Part shown: piece after piece, positions 1 through 12,163 of the stretch
Position numbering within the stretch: position 1 is the stretch's first letter
How the letters are laid out: each line of letters begins with the position of its first letter
The notes under the pieces: model-generated
Database searches by the model: none
What the model was told of the DNA's origin: nothing
The model's input: only the letters and a program-made list of their open reading frames with translations
NCBI GenBank assembly: GCA_016873715.1
Contig: VGWF01000026.1
Coordinates: forward strand, 1-41,525
DNA from: Lentisphaerota bacterium
GTDB lineage: Bacteria; Verrucomicrobiota; Kiritimatiellia; PWTM01
Direction of reading: 5' to 3'
DNA: 41,525 nt
Made by a program: the position numbers and the translations under genes

Positions 1-112
1 CACACCGCCACACCGCCACACCGCCACACCGCCACACCGCCACACCGCCACACCGCCAAACTGCCACACCGCCCCACAGCCCCACTGCCACACCGTCATA
101 CGGCCACACTTC
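1..112. repeat. Octamer tandem repeat
   Basis: Seven perfect copies of the 8-base unit CACACCGC occupy 1-56, followed by about seven degenerate copies up to 112. The tract begins at the window edge, so its true length is unknown. No gene is supported in it; the long minus-strand open frame that reaches it is an antisense shadow of the isomerase gene. Confidence 0.9.
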
Positions 113-290
113 CGTTCCCGCCCCGCCTTTCACCATCCACCGGGGAGGGGACACAGAGGGCGCGGGGGCTCGAGAGCGGTCGGCGCCGCTCGTCCGCCGC
201 CGCAGTCCGGTCCTCCGTTCGGTTGTCCTCCTCCGGCTTCGATGGTGGATGATCGCTGTCCGGCGTTCGTTGTCCGCCGGCGGTTGGGTA

Positions 291-319
291 TTGACCGGAC
301 CGGTCGGCCGCGCGAATCT
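291..319 (+). promoter_or_regulatory. Weak candidate promoter of the isomerase-transporter pair, with palindrome
   Basis: TTGACC (291-296) resembles a -35 box and a poor -10 candidate, GAATCT, lies 17 bases downstream (314-319). The -35 overlaps a perfect palindrome, GACCG-gac-CGGTC (293-305), that could be an operator. The isomerase ATG would follow closely. The -10 match is weak, so this is only a suggestion. The rest of 113-290 holds nothing I can name. Confidence 0.2.
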
Positions 320-326
320 CCGCGGC

Positions 327-1787
327 ATGAAGATCCCCCGCCGCAAACCGCTGTCCGCCCGGGTCGGCCTCTTCGGCGTCGGCCACCACGTCTACTGGGC
401 CCAGTTCCCGGGGCTCCTCGACGAGATGCACCACAAGCTCGACGTGCTGGCGGGCAAGCTCGCCGTGCACGGGGTCGAGGTGGTGCCGTTCGGCATGGTC
501 GACAACGCGATCGGCGCGGCGGAGCTGCTGCCGAAGCTCAAGGCGGCGGATCTCGACCTCGTGATGGTCGACATGGTGACCTACGCGACCTCGTCGACGA
601 TCGGCGCGCTGTTCCACGGCCTCGACGTGCCGATGGTGCTCGTCGCGCTCCAGCCGCTGCAGGCGATGGACTACGACCGCGCGTCGACCTACATGCAGCT
701 CTGCAACGACGACTTCTGCTCCGTGCCCGAGTTCATGGGCGTCGCCGCGCGCATGGGCGCCCGCGTGCCGGAGGTCATCCTCGGCACGCTCGAGGGCGAC
801 CCGGCCGCGGACGCCGAGCTCGCCGAGTGGTGCGCCATCGCCCATGCGCTGCACGACCTGCGCCGCGCGCGCATCGGCCACATGGGGCACGTGCTCGAGG
901 CGATGCTCGACATGCACACCGACCCGACCGCCGTCACCGCGGCCTTCGGCGCGCACGTCGTGCAGTGCGAGCCGGACGAGATCCTCCGGCATTACGCCGG
1001 CGACGGCGATGCCCCGGCGGTCGAGGCGAAGAAGCGCGAGATCCTCGGCTTCTTCGACACGCCGGACCCGAAGTCCGACCCGATCACGACGAAGCTGACC
1101 GACCGCGATCTGCACGTCGCCGCGAAGGCCGCCGTCGCGCTCGAGGCGTTCATCGCCGACCGCCGGCTCGACGGGCTCGCCTACTACTACGAGGCCTCGC
1201 CCGGCACGCCGATGCGCGAGCTGATGACGAACCTGATCGTCGGCAACTCGCTGCTGACCGGCGCCGGCTTCCCGATGTGCGGCGAGTTCGACCTGAAGAC
1301 CTGCCTCGCGATGCTGATCATGGACCGCCTCGACATCGGCGGAAGCTTCGCCGAGTTCCATCCGGTCGACTTCACGCGCGGCACGGTGCTGGTCGGGCAC
1401 GACGGGCCGCACCACGTCAACATCGCCGACCGGAAGCCGGTGCTGCGGAGCCTGCTGAAGTACCACGGCAAGCCGGGATCCGGCGCGAGCGTCGAGTTCA
1501 GCATCCGCGAGGGGCCCATCACGATGCTCAGCATCGGCGTCACCGCCGCCGGCCGGTTCAAGTTCGTCGTCGCGGAGGGCGAGTCGGTCCGGGGCCCGAT
1601 CCCGCCGACGGGCAATACGAACACCCACGGCCGCTTCGAGCCCGACGTGCGGACGTTCCTCAAGCGCTGGGTCGCCGCGGGACCGACGCACCACTTCGCG
1701 CTGGGCATCGGGCACCATGCGGGGACGATCACGAAGCTGGCCGGCGTGCTCGGCATCGAGTGCTCGAACGTGACGGCGGAGAGATGA
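327..1787 (+). CDS. L-arabinose isomerase-like sugar isomerase
   Basis: This 486-residue protein resembles the L-arabinose/L-fucose isomerase superfamily, which interconverts aldoses and ketoses with a bound Mn2+. The length is close to AraA (about 500). Four residues match the AraA metal/catalytic set in order and spacing: Glu320 (GEFD), Glu343 (FAEFHP), His358 (VGHDGPHH) and His463 (GIGHHAG), corresponding to E306, E333, H350 and H450 of E. coli AraA. The N-terminal region (FGVGHHVYWAQFPG) is also family-like. I chose ATG 327 because the open frame extends 26 codons upstream to ATG 249 without family-like sequence; neither start has a clear ribosome binding site. The stop overlaps the next gene, an MFS transporter, so the two are probably co-transcribed. 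The substrate is not certain: overall similarity to classical AraA looks limited, and many PVC genomes have such paralogues beside transporters. Confidence 0.8.
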   Translation: MKIPRRKPLSARVGLFGVGHHVYWAQFPGLLDEMHHKLDVLAGKLAVHGVEVVPFGMVDNAIGAAELLPKLKAADLDLVMVDMVTYATSSTIGALFHGLDVPMVLVALQPLQAMDYDRASTYMQLCNDDFCSVPEFMGVAARMGARVPEVILGTLEGDPAADAELAEWCAIAHALHDLRRARIGHMGHVLEAMLDMHTDPTAVTAAFGAHVVQCEPDEILRHYAGDGDAPAVEAKKREILGFFDTPDPKSDPITTKLTDRDLHVAAKAAVALEAFIADRRLDGLAYYYEASPGTPMRELMTNLIVGNSLLTGAGFPMCGEFDLKTCLAMLIMDRLDIGGSFAEFHPVDFTRGTVLVGHDGPHHVNIADRKPVLRSLLKYHGKPGSGASVEFSIREGPITMLSIGVTAAGRFKFVVAEGESVRGPIPPTGNTNTHGRFEPDVRTFLKRWVAAGPTHHFALGIGHHAGTITKLAGVLGIECSNVTAER

Positions 1788-3001
1788 ACGCGCGCGTCGC
1801 GCCGATCGCGTGGGCGCTCTGCGGGCTGCTCTTCGCGGCCACGGCGCTGAGCTTCCTCGACCGGCAGGTGCTTTCGGTCCTCGCGCCGAGGCTGATGGAG
1901 GATCTCGGCTTCGACAACACGGTGTACTCGCGCGTCGTCTCCGCCTTCGTGCTGAGCTACACGCTGATGTTCGCGCTCGGCGGCTGGATGATCGACCGGC
2001 TCGGGACCGTGCGCGGGCTGGCGATCGCCGTGGGGATCTGGTCGCTGGCGAGCGGCGCGCACGCGCTGGCGGCGGGTGCGCTGGGCCTGGGCATCGCCCG
2101 GTTCTTCCTCGGCCTGGGCGAGGGCGCCTGCTTCCCGGCCGCGACGAAGGGCGCCTGCGAGTGGTTCCCGGCGGAGAAGCGGGCCTTCGCGATCGGCCTC
2201 GCGAACGGCGGCTCGGCCTTCGGGGCGGTGCTGGCGCCGCCGATGACCGCGTGGCTGTACGGCCTCGTCGACTGGCGCGGCGTCTTCGTGGTCACCGCCG
2301 TCGTCGGGCTGATCTGGGTGGCGGCGTGGCTCGCCGCGGGCCGGTTCGCCCCCGCGCCGGCCGCCGCCGCGCCATGTCCGCCGCCGTGGCGTGCGTGGGG
2401 CGGGTTGCTGCGGCAACCGCAGGTCTGGCGGATCCTCGCCGCGCGCGCCCTGTTCGACCCCGTCTTCTACTTCTACATGTTCTGGATCCCGAAGTACCTC
2501 TCGAGCGAGCGCGGGTTCTCGCTCGAGGCCATCGGCGACCTCTACTGGATCCCGTTCCTCGTGCTGGGCATCAGCAACGTCGGCAGCGGGCACGTCTCGG
2601 ATCTCCTGGTCCGCGCCGGATGGACCCCGCGCCGCGCGCGGCGGACGCTGCTGACGGCCGCCGCGTGGCTGACCCCCGCCTCGTGCCTCGTGGCGTGGAC
2701 GCCGTCCGCCGGGTGGGCCATCGCGCTGATGTCGTTGCTGACGTTCGCGCACGGCTTCTGGATCTGCAACTTCCTCGCGTCGGTCAGCGACGACTTCCCG
2801 GCCGGCTCCATCGCGACGATCGTCGGACTTTCCGGCACCGTCGGCGGCTCCGCGAGTTTCCTGACCAGCCTTGCGATCGGGCCGGTCGCGGACCGGTGGT
2901 CCTTCACGCCGGTCTTCATCGTCTGCGCGGCTCTCTACCCGCTGGCGCTCGCGGTGCTGATGTCCGGCCGGCGCGTGCGGGCCGTTCCGTCCGGCGCCTG
3001 A
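1784..3001 (+). CDS. MFS transporter, hexuronate/anion-cation symporter type
   Basis: This is a 405-residue inner-membrane protein with about twelve hydrophobic helices. Family features are FLDRQVLSVLAP after helix 1, the loop 2-3 signature GWMIDRLGTVRG, and WFPAEKRAFAIGLANGGSAFG in helices 4-5, which resemble the anion:cation symporter branch (ExuT, GudP-like) of the major facilitator superfamily. Such proteins import hexuronates or other sugar acids with protons. ATG 1784 overlaps the isomerase stop in an ATGA arrangement, so translation is probably coupled and the substrate is likely the compound the isomerase acts on or a precursor. The exact substrate cannot be read from the sequence. 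A hairpin follows four bases after the stop. Confidence 0.85.
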   Translation: MNARVAPIAWALCGLLFAATALSFLDRQVLSVLAPRLMEDLGFDNTVYSRVVSAFVLSYTLMFALGGWMIDRLGTVRGLAIAVGIWSLASGAHALAAGALGLGIARFFLGLGEGACFPAATKGACEWFPAEKRAFAIGLANGGSAFGAVLAPPMTAWLYGLVDWRGVFVVTAVVGLIWVAAWLAAGRFAPAPAAAAPCPPPWRAWGGLLRQPQVWRILAARALFDPVFYFYMFWIPKYLSSERGFSLEAIGDLYWIPFLVLGISNVGSGHVSDLLVRAGWTPRRARRTLLTAAAWLTPASCLVAWTPSAGWAIALMSLLTFAHGFWICNFLASVSDDFPAGSIATIVGLSGTVGGSASFLTSLAIGPVADRWSFTPVFIVCAALYPLALAVLMSGRRVRAVPSGA

Positions 3002-3004
3002 GCC

Positions 3005-3028
3005 GGGGCGGACAGGGGTGTCTGCCCC
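3005..3028 (+). terminator. Hairpin after the MFS gene
   Basis: GGGGCGGAC (3005-3013) can pair with GTCTGCCCC (3020-3028) with one G-U pair and a six-base loop. No T-run follows, so it may act as an RNA-stabilising or Rho-assisted 3' end, or be a dispersed palindrome, rather than a classical intrinsic terminator. Confidence 0.45.
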
Positions 3029-3140
3029 ACAACTCCTGCACAGGACCGGGAGAGCCGCCGGCCCCGGCGGCCGGACGCCGGATCGAACCATCGGCCCGGC
3101 TTGGTCGACCAGGAACGAACGATGCTTCGAGGGCCTTCTG

Positions 3141-3229
3141 CACGGCCGCGACGGAGCGCGGCCCTCCAGACCCGGCCTCTCGTATCTCCAGGGAACAGGA
3201 CTGGAGGGCCGCGCTCCGTCGCGGCCGTG
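3141..3229. repeat. 29-bp perfect inverted repeat, REP/MITE-like
   Basis: Left arm 3141-3169 and right arm 3201-3229 are exact reverse complements over 29 bases, around a 31-base spacer (3170-3200). The spacer contains CTCCAGGGAAC, the same boundary sequence that ends the palindromic elements at 14378-14802, and the inner arm ends read CCTCCAG/CTGGAGG as in those elements. It codes for nothing recognisable. It lies between the MFS gene and the promoter of the sigma factor gene. Confidence 0.85.
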
Positions 3230-3302
3230 TCCATGCGTACATCACACGGGTGGACACCGAAGACCCGAGGCTTCGCCGAGGCTCTGGTGCCACGGATGCG
3301 GC

Positions 3303-3332
3303 TGTAACACCGGGGGGCGGTTCCCGTACTAT
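3303..3332 (+). promoter_or_regulatory. Candidate ECF-type promoter of the sigma factor gene
   Basis: TGTAAC at 3303-3308 and CCCGT at 3323-3327 are placed like the -35 (AAC) and -10 (CGT) elements of ECF promoters, with 16 bases between TAAC and CGT. The same block occurs without gaps upstream of the kinase gene at 4151-4178. Transcription would start near 3335, leaving a leader of about 47 bases. The repeated motif suggests the sigma factor acts on its own gene; this is inference from position and similarity. Confidence 0.5.
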
Positions 3333-3381
3333 GCAAAGGGTGGGGCGGGACCGGGCCGTCCGGCATCCCGCCCGAGTCGCA

Positions 3382-4143
3382 ATGAGCCCCGACACCAGCC
3401 GCACTGCGTCCGCCGGCCAGCCGCCGGAGGCCCCGCGGGTCTTCTGCACCACCCGCTGGAGCGTCGTCCTCTCCGCGCGCGGCGGCGCGGAGGGCGCGGG
3501 AACGGGCGAGGCGCTCGGCGAACTGTGCCGGATCTACTGGTATCCCCTGTACGGCTACGCGCGCCGCTGCGGGCGCCCGCCTCATGACGCCGAGGATCTG
3601 ACGCAGGCCTTCCTCGCGCACCTGCTGCGGCCGGGCGCGCTGGACGGCGTCCGCCGCGAGAAGGGCCGGTTCCGGTCCTTCCTGCTCGCGTCGATGCGGA
3701 ACTTCATGGCCGACGAACACAGCCGCGCCGCCGCGCAGAAGAGGGGTGGCGGCCGCGTGGTGTCGTTCGACGCGATGTCCGCCGAGTCGCGGTTCGCCGC
3801 CGAGCCGCGCGACACCCGCACCCCGGAGCGCGAGTTCGACCGGCAGTGGGCGCTGGGGCTGCTCGACGAGGTCCTGCGGCGTCTCGAGGCCGAGTACGCG
3901 GCGGAGGGGCAGGGGGCGCAGTTCGACGCGCTGCGGTCCGCGCTGACCGGCGACGCGTCCGCCGCTCCCTACGCCGACCTCGCCGCGACGCTCGGGTCGA
4001 CCGAGGGGGCGCTGCGCGTCGCCGTCCACCGCATGCGCCGCCGCTACCGCCGCCTGCTGCGCGACGAGGTCGCCGGGACCCTCGCCCGGCCGGAGGATGT
4101 CGACGACGAGCTGCGCTGCCTGCTGGAGGCCCTGGCGTCATGA
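3382..4143 (+). CDS. ECF-like RNA polymerase sigma factor
   Basis: This 253-residue protein has a sigma-70 region 2 at about residues 45-115 (IYWYPLYGYARRCG, DAEDLTQAFLAHLL) and a region 4-like helix-turn-helix at about 175-235 (YADLAATLGSTEGALRVAVHRMRRRYRRLL). The opening VFCTTRWSVVL and the DAEDLTQAF core are typical of the PVC-type ECF-like sigma factors usually encoded next to a Ser/Thr kinase, as here. It would direct RNA polymerase to a dedicated promoter set; no anti-sigma gene is visible, so the kinase may be the control partner. ATG 3382 is the first start after the promoter-like block and lacks an obvious Shine-Dalgarno sequence; the frame is open far upstream but that part is not protein-like. 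Confidence 0.88.
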   Translation: MSPDTSRTASAGQPPEAPRVFCTTRWSVVLSARGGAEGAGTGEALGELCRIYWYPLYGYARRCGRPPHDAEDLTQAFLAHLLRPGALDGVRREKGRFRSFLLASMRNFMADEHSRAAAQKRGGGRVVSFDAMSAESRFAAEPRDTRTPEREFDRQWALGLLDEVLRRLEAEYAAEGQGAQFDALRSALTGDASAAPYADLAATLGSTEGALRVAVHRMRRRYRRLLRDEVAGTLARPEDVDDELRCLLEALAS

Positions 4144-4150
4144 ATCAAGC

Positions 4151-4178
4151 TAACGCCGGGCGCGCGTTCCCGTTGTAC
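4151..4178 (+). promoter_or_regulatory. Second copy of the ECF-type promoter motif, before the kinase
   Basis: TAAC (4151-4154) and CCCGT (4169-4173) repeat the sigma-gene block with the same 16-base spacing. In a gapless alignment of 3305-3331 with 4151-4177 about 19 of 27 positions agree, including an intact GTTCCCGT. Transcription would begin near 4181, just ahead of the kinase ATG at 4205. A GGAAGGAG sequence at 4184-4191 is purine-rich but 13 bases from the ATG, longer than usual. Confidence 0.5.
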
Positions 4179-4204
4179 CGGGTGGAAGGAGCCCGGTCGG
4201 CGCC

Positions 4205-7440
<3,236 letters not shown>

Positions 7441-7444
<4 letters not shown>

Positions 7445-8421
7445 ACGACCGCCGCCCCACCGCCGGCCGGCGCGCGAAAGGGATCCTGTGGCTGACGGGA
7501 CTCCTCCTCGCGGCGATGGCCGTGGCGGTCGCGGAGCGCTTCGGGCCGAGCCGGCTTGAGCCGCGTCACGAGGGCCGGCGGCTCGGCGCGTGGCTGCGCG
7601 GGCACCCGCGCGAGTACACGCCGGCCGTGCAGGCGGTCGGGACGAACGCGCTGCCGTACCTGCTGTCGGAGTTGCGCGTCACCGATCCCTTCTGGCTGCG
7701 GTGGGGCGAGGCGCAGTTCGCCCGGCTGGAGATGGGGCCGCCGTGGGAGCCGGCGCGCGTCCGGCGCTACCACGCCAGGCTGGCGCTGCAGATCCTCGAC
7801 ACGAACGCGGCGCCCGCGCTGCTGGACGCGGTCTTCGCGCGGCCGATGAGGCTCCGCGACGGCGACCCGGGGTACGAGGCGGCCTTTGCGCTGACGTGGA
7901 TGGCCTCGCCGGCCGCGCAGGAGCTCGTGGCGTCGCGCATCGATGGCGCGATGAACGACGCCGACGCGAAGACCCGCCGGACCGCCTGCCTCGCGCTGGC
8001 CGCGGGCAATCTGCGCCATGTCCCCGCGGCGCGCATCGTGGCGATGACCCGCGATGCCGAGCCGGCGGTCCGTGCCGCCGCCCTGCGCGCCGTCGCGATC
8101 GCCGGCGCCGGCGGCGAGGGCATCCTGGACGCGGTGGCGGAACGGCTGACGGACGACCACGCGGTCGTGCGGCGGCTGTCCGCCGAAGCCCTCGCCTCGT
8201 GGCGCACGAACGCCGCGCCGGCACTCCCGGCCCTCTGCGCGGCATGGACCAACGAGCCCGCGCGCCCGCGCGGGGCGGCCGGGCTCGACGACTGGCTGTC
8301 ACCTCCCTCCCCGCCGGATCGGATGCGCGAAGTCATTTCGACCGCGATCCGGGCCGTCGCCTCTGGCGTGCCTCCGATCCCGCGCGGTGATGACGACGAC
8401 GCTCGCCCGGCCGTGGACTGA
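7441..8421 (+). CDS. Membrane-anchored HEAT-repeat protein
   Basis: This 326-residue protein has one N-terminal membrane helix at about 13-33 and then alpha-helical repeats of the HEAT/PBS-lyase type. Examples are near 190-240 (ARIVAMTRDAEPAVRAAALRA) and 245-275 (ERLTDDHAVVRRLSAEALAS). HEAT solenoids usually serve as protein-binding scaffolds; no catalytic motif is visible. ATG 7441 overlaps the kinase stop (ATGA), so it is translationally coupled to the kinase and probably belongs to the same signalling unit, perhaps as a substrate or assembly factor outside the membrane. The orientation and partner are inferred. Repeated Thr/Asp-Asn-Ala-Ala-Pro-Ala phrases are common in PVC HEAT proteins. 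Confidence 0.75.
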
Positions 8422-8460
8422 CCCGTGAGGGAAGGAGTTGCCCGGGGATCCGCCGCTCTC

Positions 8461-8481
8461 GGCCCGCCCGGCGGTCGGGCC
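8461..8481 (+). terminator. GC-rich hairpin after the HEAT gene
   Basis: GGCCCG (8461-8466) pairs with CGGGCC (8476-8481) around a nine-base loop, 40 bases after the stop. There is no T-run, so intrinsic termination is doubtful. Confidence 0.3.
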
Positions 8482-8513
8482 CCACCACGGACTCCACAGG
8501 GACGATCAGGTAG

Positions 8514-8534
8514 GGCCGGGCCGCTGGCCCGGCC
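8514..8534. repeat. Perfect 9-bp-arm palindrome, REP-like
   Basis: GGCCGGGCC (8514-8522) and GGCCCGGCC (8526-8534) are perfect inverted arms around GCT. No T-run follows. It sits between the HEAT gene and the leucine-leader promoter and may be a 3'-end hairpin or another dispersed palindrome. Confidence 0.6.
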
Positions 8535-8576
8535 GTGAACGGATCCCGGAAACGGCGATCCTGCCGCGCCGCCTCC

Positions 8577-8605
8577 TTGACACGGCGGGCGGGCGCGATT
8601 AGGGT
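8577..8605 (+). promoter_or_regulatory. Promoter of the leucine leader and leuA operon
   Basis: A perfect TTGACA (8577-8582) is followed after 17 bases by TAGGGT (8600-8605), a three-of-six -10 match. The predicted start near 8612 is only about three bases before the leader-peptide ATG (8615), so the leader would be read almost leaderless. Position upstream of a complete attenuator supports the call. Confidence 0.6.
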
Positions 8606-8614
8606 CTTCGCGAC

Positions 8615-8710
8615 ATGAATTCCATCGCGACTCGCGTGACGCTTCGGGGGCTGCTTCTGCGGCTTCTCGGCCTTGCGCCGTTCACGGTGGGGCCGGTCGA
8701 AGGGGCGTAA
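8615..8710 (+). CDS. Leucine-rich leader peptide of the leuA attenuator
   Basis: This 31-codon frame, ATG to TAA, encodes a short peptide with seven leucines between residues 10 and 20 (LRGLLLRLLGL). Four of the seven leucine codons are CTT, which is scarce in the surrounding GC-rich genes where CTG and CTC dominate. That would make translation of the leader sensitive to charged tRNA-Leu. It lies between a promoter and a strong terminator upstream of 2-isopropylmalate synthase, the layout of classical leucine attenuation. It has no other recognisable function and no Shine-Dalgarno sequence, being nearly at the predicted transcript start. Confidence 0.75.
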   Translation: MNSIATRVTLRGLLLRLLGLAPFTVGPVEGA

Positions 8711-8767
8711 GCCCTCCGAGTACCGGATCAGGTGAAGGAACCCACCGCACGACGCGGTGGGTTTTTT
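8685..8767 (+). terminator. Transcription attenuator (antiterminator/terminator) of the leuA operon
   Basis: The terminator is AACCCACCGC (8739-8748) pairing with GCGGTGGGTT (8754-8763) around ACGAC, with six T bases at 8762-8767. Its 5' arm can instead pair with CGGTGGG at 8685-8691 (with CCCACCG 8741-8747), forming an antiterminator. A second hairpin nests inside that loop: CCGGT 8693-8697 with ACCGG 8722-8726, plus GGGC-GTAA-GCCC over the leader stop codon. A weaker stem, CGTGA (8635-8639) with TCACG (8682-8686), could hold the antiterminator arm when the leader is not translated. A ribosome stalled on the Leu codons would free 8685-8691 and let transcription continue; a ribosome reaching the stop codon would cover it and allow termination. 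Confidence 0.8.
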
Positions 8768-8835
8768 GTTGTACGGAAGGGTCGGTTGGGCAAGAGTCGC
8801 CGGCTGGCCGGCGAATGGAGAGGCAGGATAGCGCG

Positions 8836-10445
<1,610 letters not shown>

Positions 10446-10449
<4 letters not shown>

Positions 10450-11324
10450 CCGGAGCGACCGCCACGCCGTTCGTGCCGGACGGGAGGACCCGCGCCTACG
10501 CGGTGATCGGGCACCCGATCGGTCACACGCTGTCGCCCGCGATGCACAACGCCGCGTTCCGGGTCCTCGGCCGGAACGCGGTGTACCTCGCGTACGACAT
10601 CGAGCCCGACCGCGTCCTCGAGTGCCTCCGCGCGATGGCGGCGATGGGCTTCGGCGGCGTCAACGTGACGGTGCCGCACAAGGAGACCGTCTTCCGCGGT
10701 CTCGACCGGCTCGACGACAGCGCGCGCCGCGTCGGCGCGGTGAACACCGTCCAGTTCACGCCGGAGGGGCTCGTCGGGCACAGCACCGACGCGGAGGGCT
10801 TCCTGCGCGCGATGCGGGAAGCGTTCGGCCGCGGACCGCAGGGCCTCGAGGTGTTCGTCCTCGGCGCGGGCGGGGCGGGCCGGACGGTCGCCCTCGAATG
10901 CGCCCGCGCGGGCGCGGCATCGGTGACCGTCAGCGACGTCGACGCGGCACGCGCGGAGCGGCTTGCGGCGGAACTCGGGTCGGCCTCGCCCGGCGCGCGG
11001 GCGAAGGCGGTGGCCGCGGCGGAGGCCCGGGCCTCCGCCGCCGCGTGCGGGCTCGTCGTGCAGGCGACGCCGGTCGGCATGAAGGCCGGAGACGTCTCGC
11101 CGCTGCCCTCCGAGGCTTTCGGCGCGGGTGCGCTGGCCTTCGACCTCGTCTACGGCGTGCCCGAGACGCCCTTCATGCGCGCGGCCCGGGCGGGCGGCGC
11201 GAGGGCGTCGAACGGGCTCGGGATGCTGCTGCACCAGGGCGCGCGGTCGTTCGAGATCTGGACCGGCGTGACGCCGCCGGTGGACGTCATGCGCGCGGTG
11301 CTCGAGAAGGCGGTCTACGGATGA
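10446..11324 (+). CDS. aroE: Shikimate dehydrogenase
   Basis: This 292-residue protein reduces 3-dehydroshikimate to shikimate with NADPH. Substrate-binding motifs are HPIGHTLSPAMHN near 23-35, NVTVPHK with the catalytic Lys79, VGAVNT near 96-101, and STDAEGF with Asp115. The nucleotide-binding loop is VLGAGGAGR, and the C-terminal GLGMLLHQG is typical. GTG 10446 is the start: it overlaps the leuA stop as GTGA, and no ATG lies between the leuA end and the conserved domain. The gene forms part of a tight operon with leuA, pilD and aroK. It is a shikimate-pathway enzyme placed under what looks like leucine control. Confidence 0.95.
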
Positions 11325-12163
11325 ACTGGGAGCTGCTGCCCCGCGAGTTCCTCGCGTTCGTCGCGTTCACGTTCGGGGCCTGCATCGGCAGCTTCCTCAA
11401 CGTGTGCATCTGGAGGCTCCCGCGCGAGGAGTCGGTCGTGAGCCCCGGCTCGCACTGCCCGAAGTGCAACACGCCGATCGCGTGGTACGACAACATCCCG
11501 CTGGCGAGCTGGCTGGCGCTGGGCGCGAAGTGCCGCGCCTGCCGCGCCCCGATCTCGCCGCGCTACGTGCTGGTCGAGGCGCTGGTGGGGGTGCTCTTCG
11601 CGTGGGTTGCGTGGCGCTACGGGTGGGACGTCCGCACGCCGGTCTACTGCGTCGCGATGACCGGGCTCGTGCTCGCGACCTTCATCGATCTCGACGAGAT
11701 GTACATCCCCGACCGCGTCTCGCTCGGCGGCATCGCGCTCGGCCTGGTGCTGGGCCCGCTCCTCCCGTCCCTGCACGACGCGACGACGGCGTGGGGCGGC
11801 CTGCGCGCGGCGGGCATCGGCGCGCTGGTCGGCGCCGGCAGCCTGGGCGCCATCGCGTGGATCGGGACGAAGATGTTCGGCAAGGAGGCGATGGGCATGG
11901 GCGACGTGAAGCTCATGGGCGCCATCGGCGCGTTCCTCGGCTGGACCGGCGTCGCCTTCACCTTCTTCGTGTCGGCCTTCTCCGGCGCGGCGGTGGGCCT
12001 GACCATGATCGCCCTTCGCCGGAAGGAGATGCAGAGCGCGATCCCCTTCGGCCCCTACCTCGCGCTCGGCGCCGCGATCTGGATGCTGGGCGGAAACGAC
12101 CTCTGGGATCTCTACATCCGATTCATGGCCGGCCGCCTGCGCGCCCCGGGGTTCGACGGATGA
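11321..12163 (+). CDS. pilD: Prepilin peptidase / N-methyltransferase
   Basis: This 280-residue integral membrane enzyme is of the type IV prepilin peptidase family (GspO/PilD), which removes leader peptides from pilins and pseudopilins and methylates the new N-terminus. The N-terminal domain keeps the four zinc cysteines Cys46, Cys49, Cys71 and Cys74 (CPKC, CRAC) required in the bifunctional form. The aspartate protease residues are Asp123 in FIDLD and Asp195 in GMGDVK. About seven or eight membrane helices are visible. ATG 11321 overlaps the aroE stop (ATGA). No pilin or secretion gene is in the window, so its substrates are elsewhere. Confidence 0.93.
   Translation: MNWELLPREFLAFVAFTFGACIGSFLNVCIWRLPREESVVSPGSHCPKCNTPIAWYDNIPLASWLALGAKCRACRAPISPRYVLVEALVGVLFAWVAWRYGWDVRTPVYCVAMTGLVLATFIDLDEMYIPDRVSLGGIALGLVLGPLLPSLHDATTAWGGLRAAGIGALVGAGSLGAIAWIGTKMFGKEAMGMGDVKLMGAIGAFLGWTGVAFTFFVSAFSGAAVGLTMIALRRKEMQSAIPFGPYLALGAAIWMLGGNDLWDLYIRFMAGRLRAPGFDG

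Noticed and set aside
96-1718. 540-codon minus-strand frame
   Set aside because: Lies opposite the isomerase, is Arg/Val/Asp-rich without motifs, and starts inside the octamer repeat.
8514-8534. Intrinsic terminator for the HEAT gene
   Set aside because: The stem is perfect but there is no T-run; listed as a palindrome instead.
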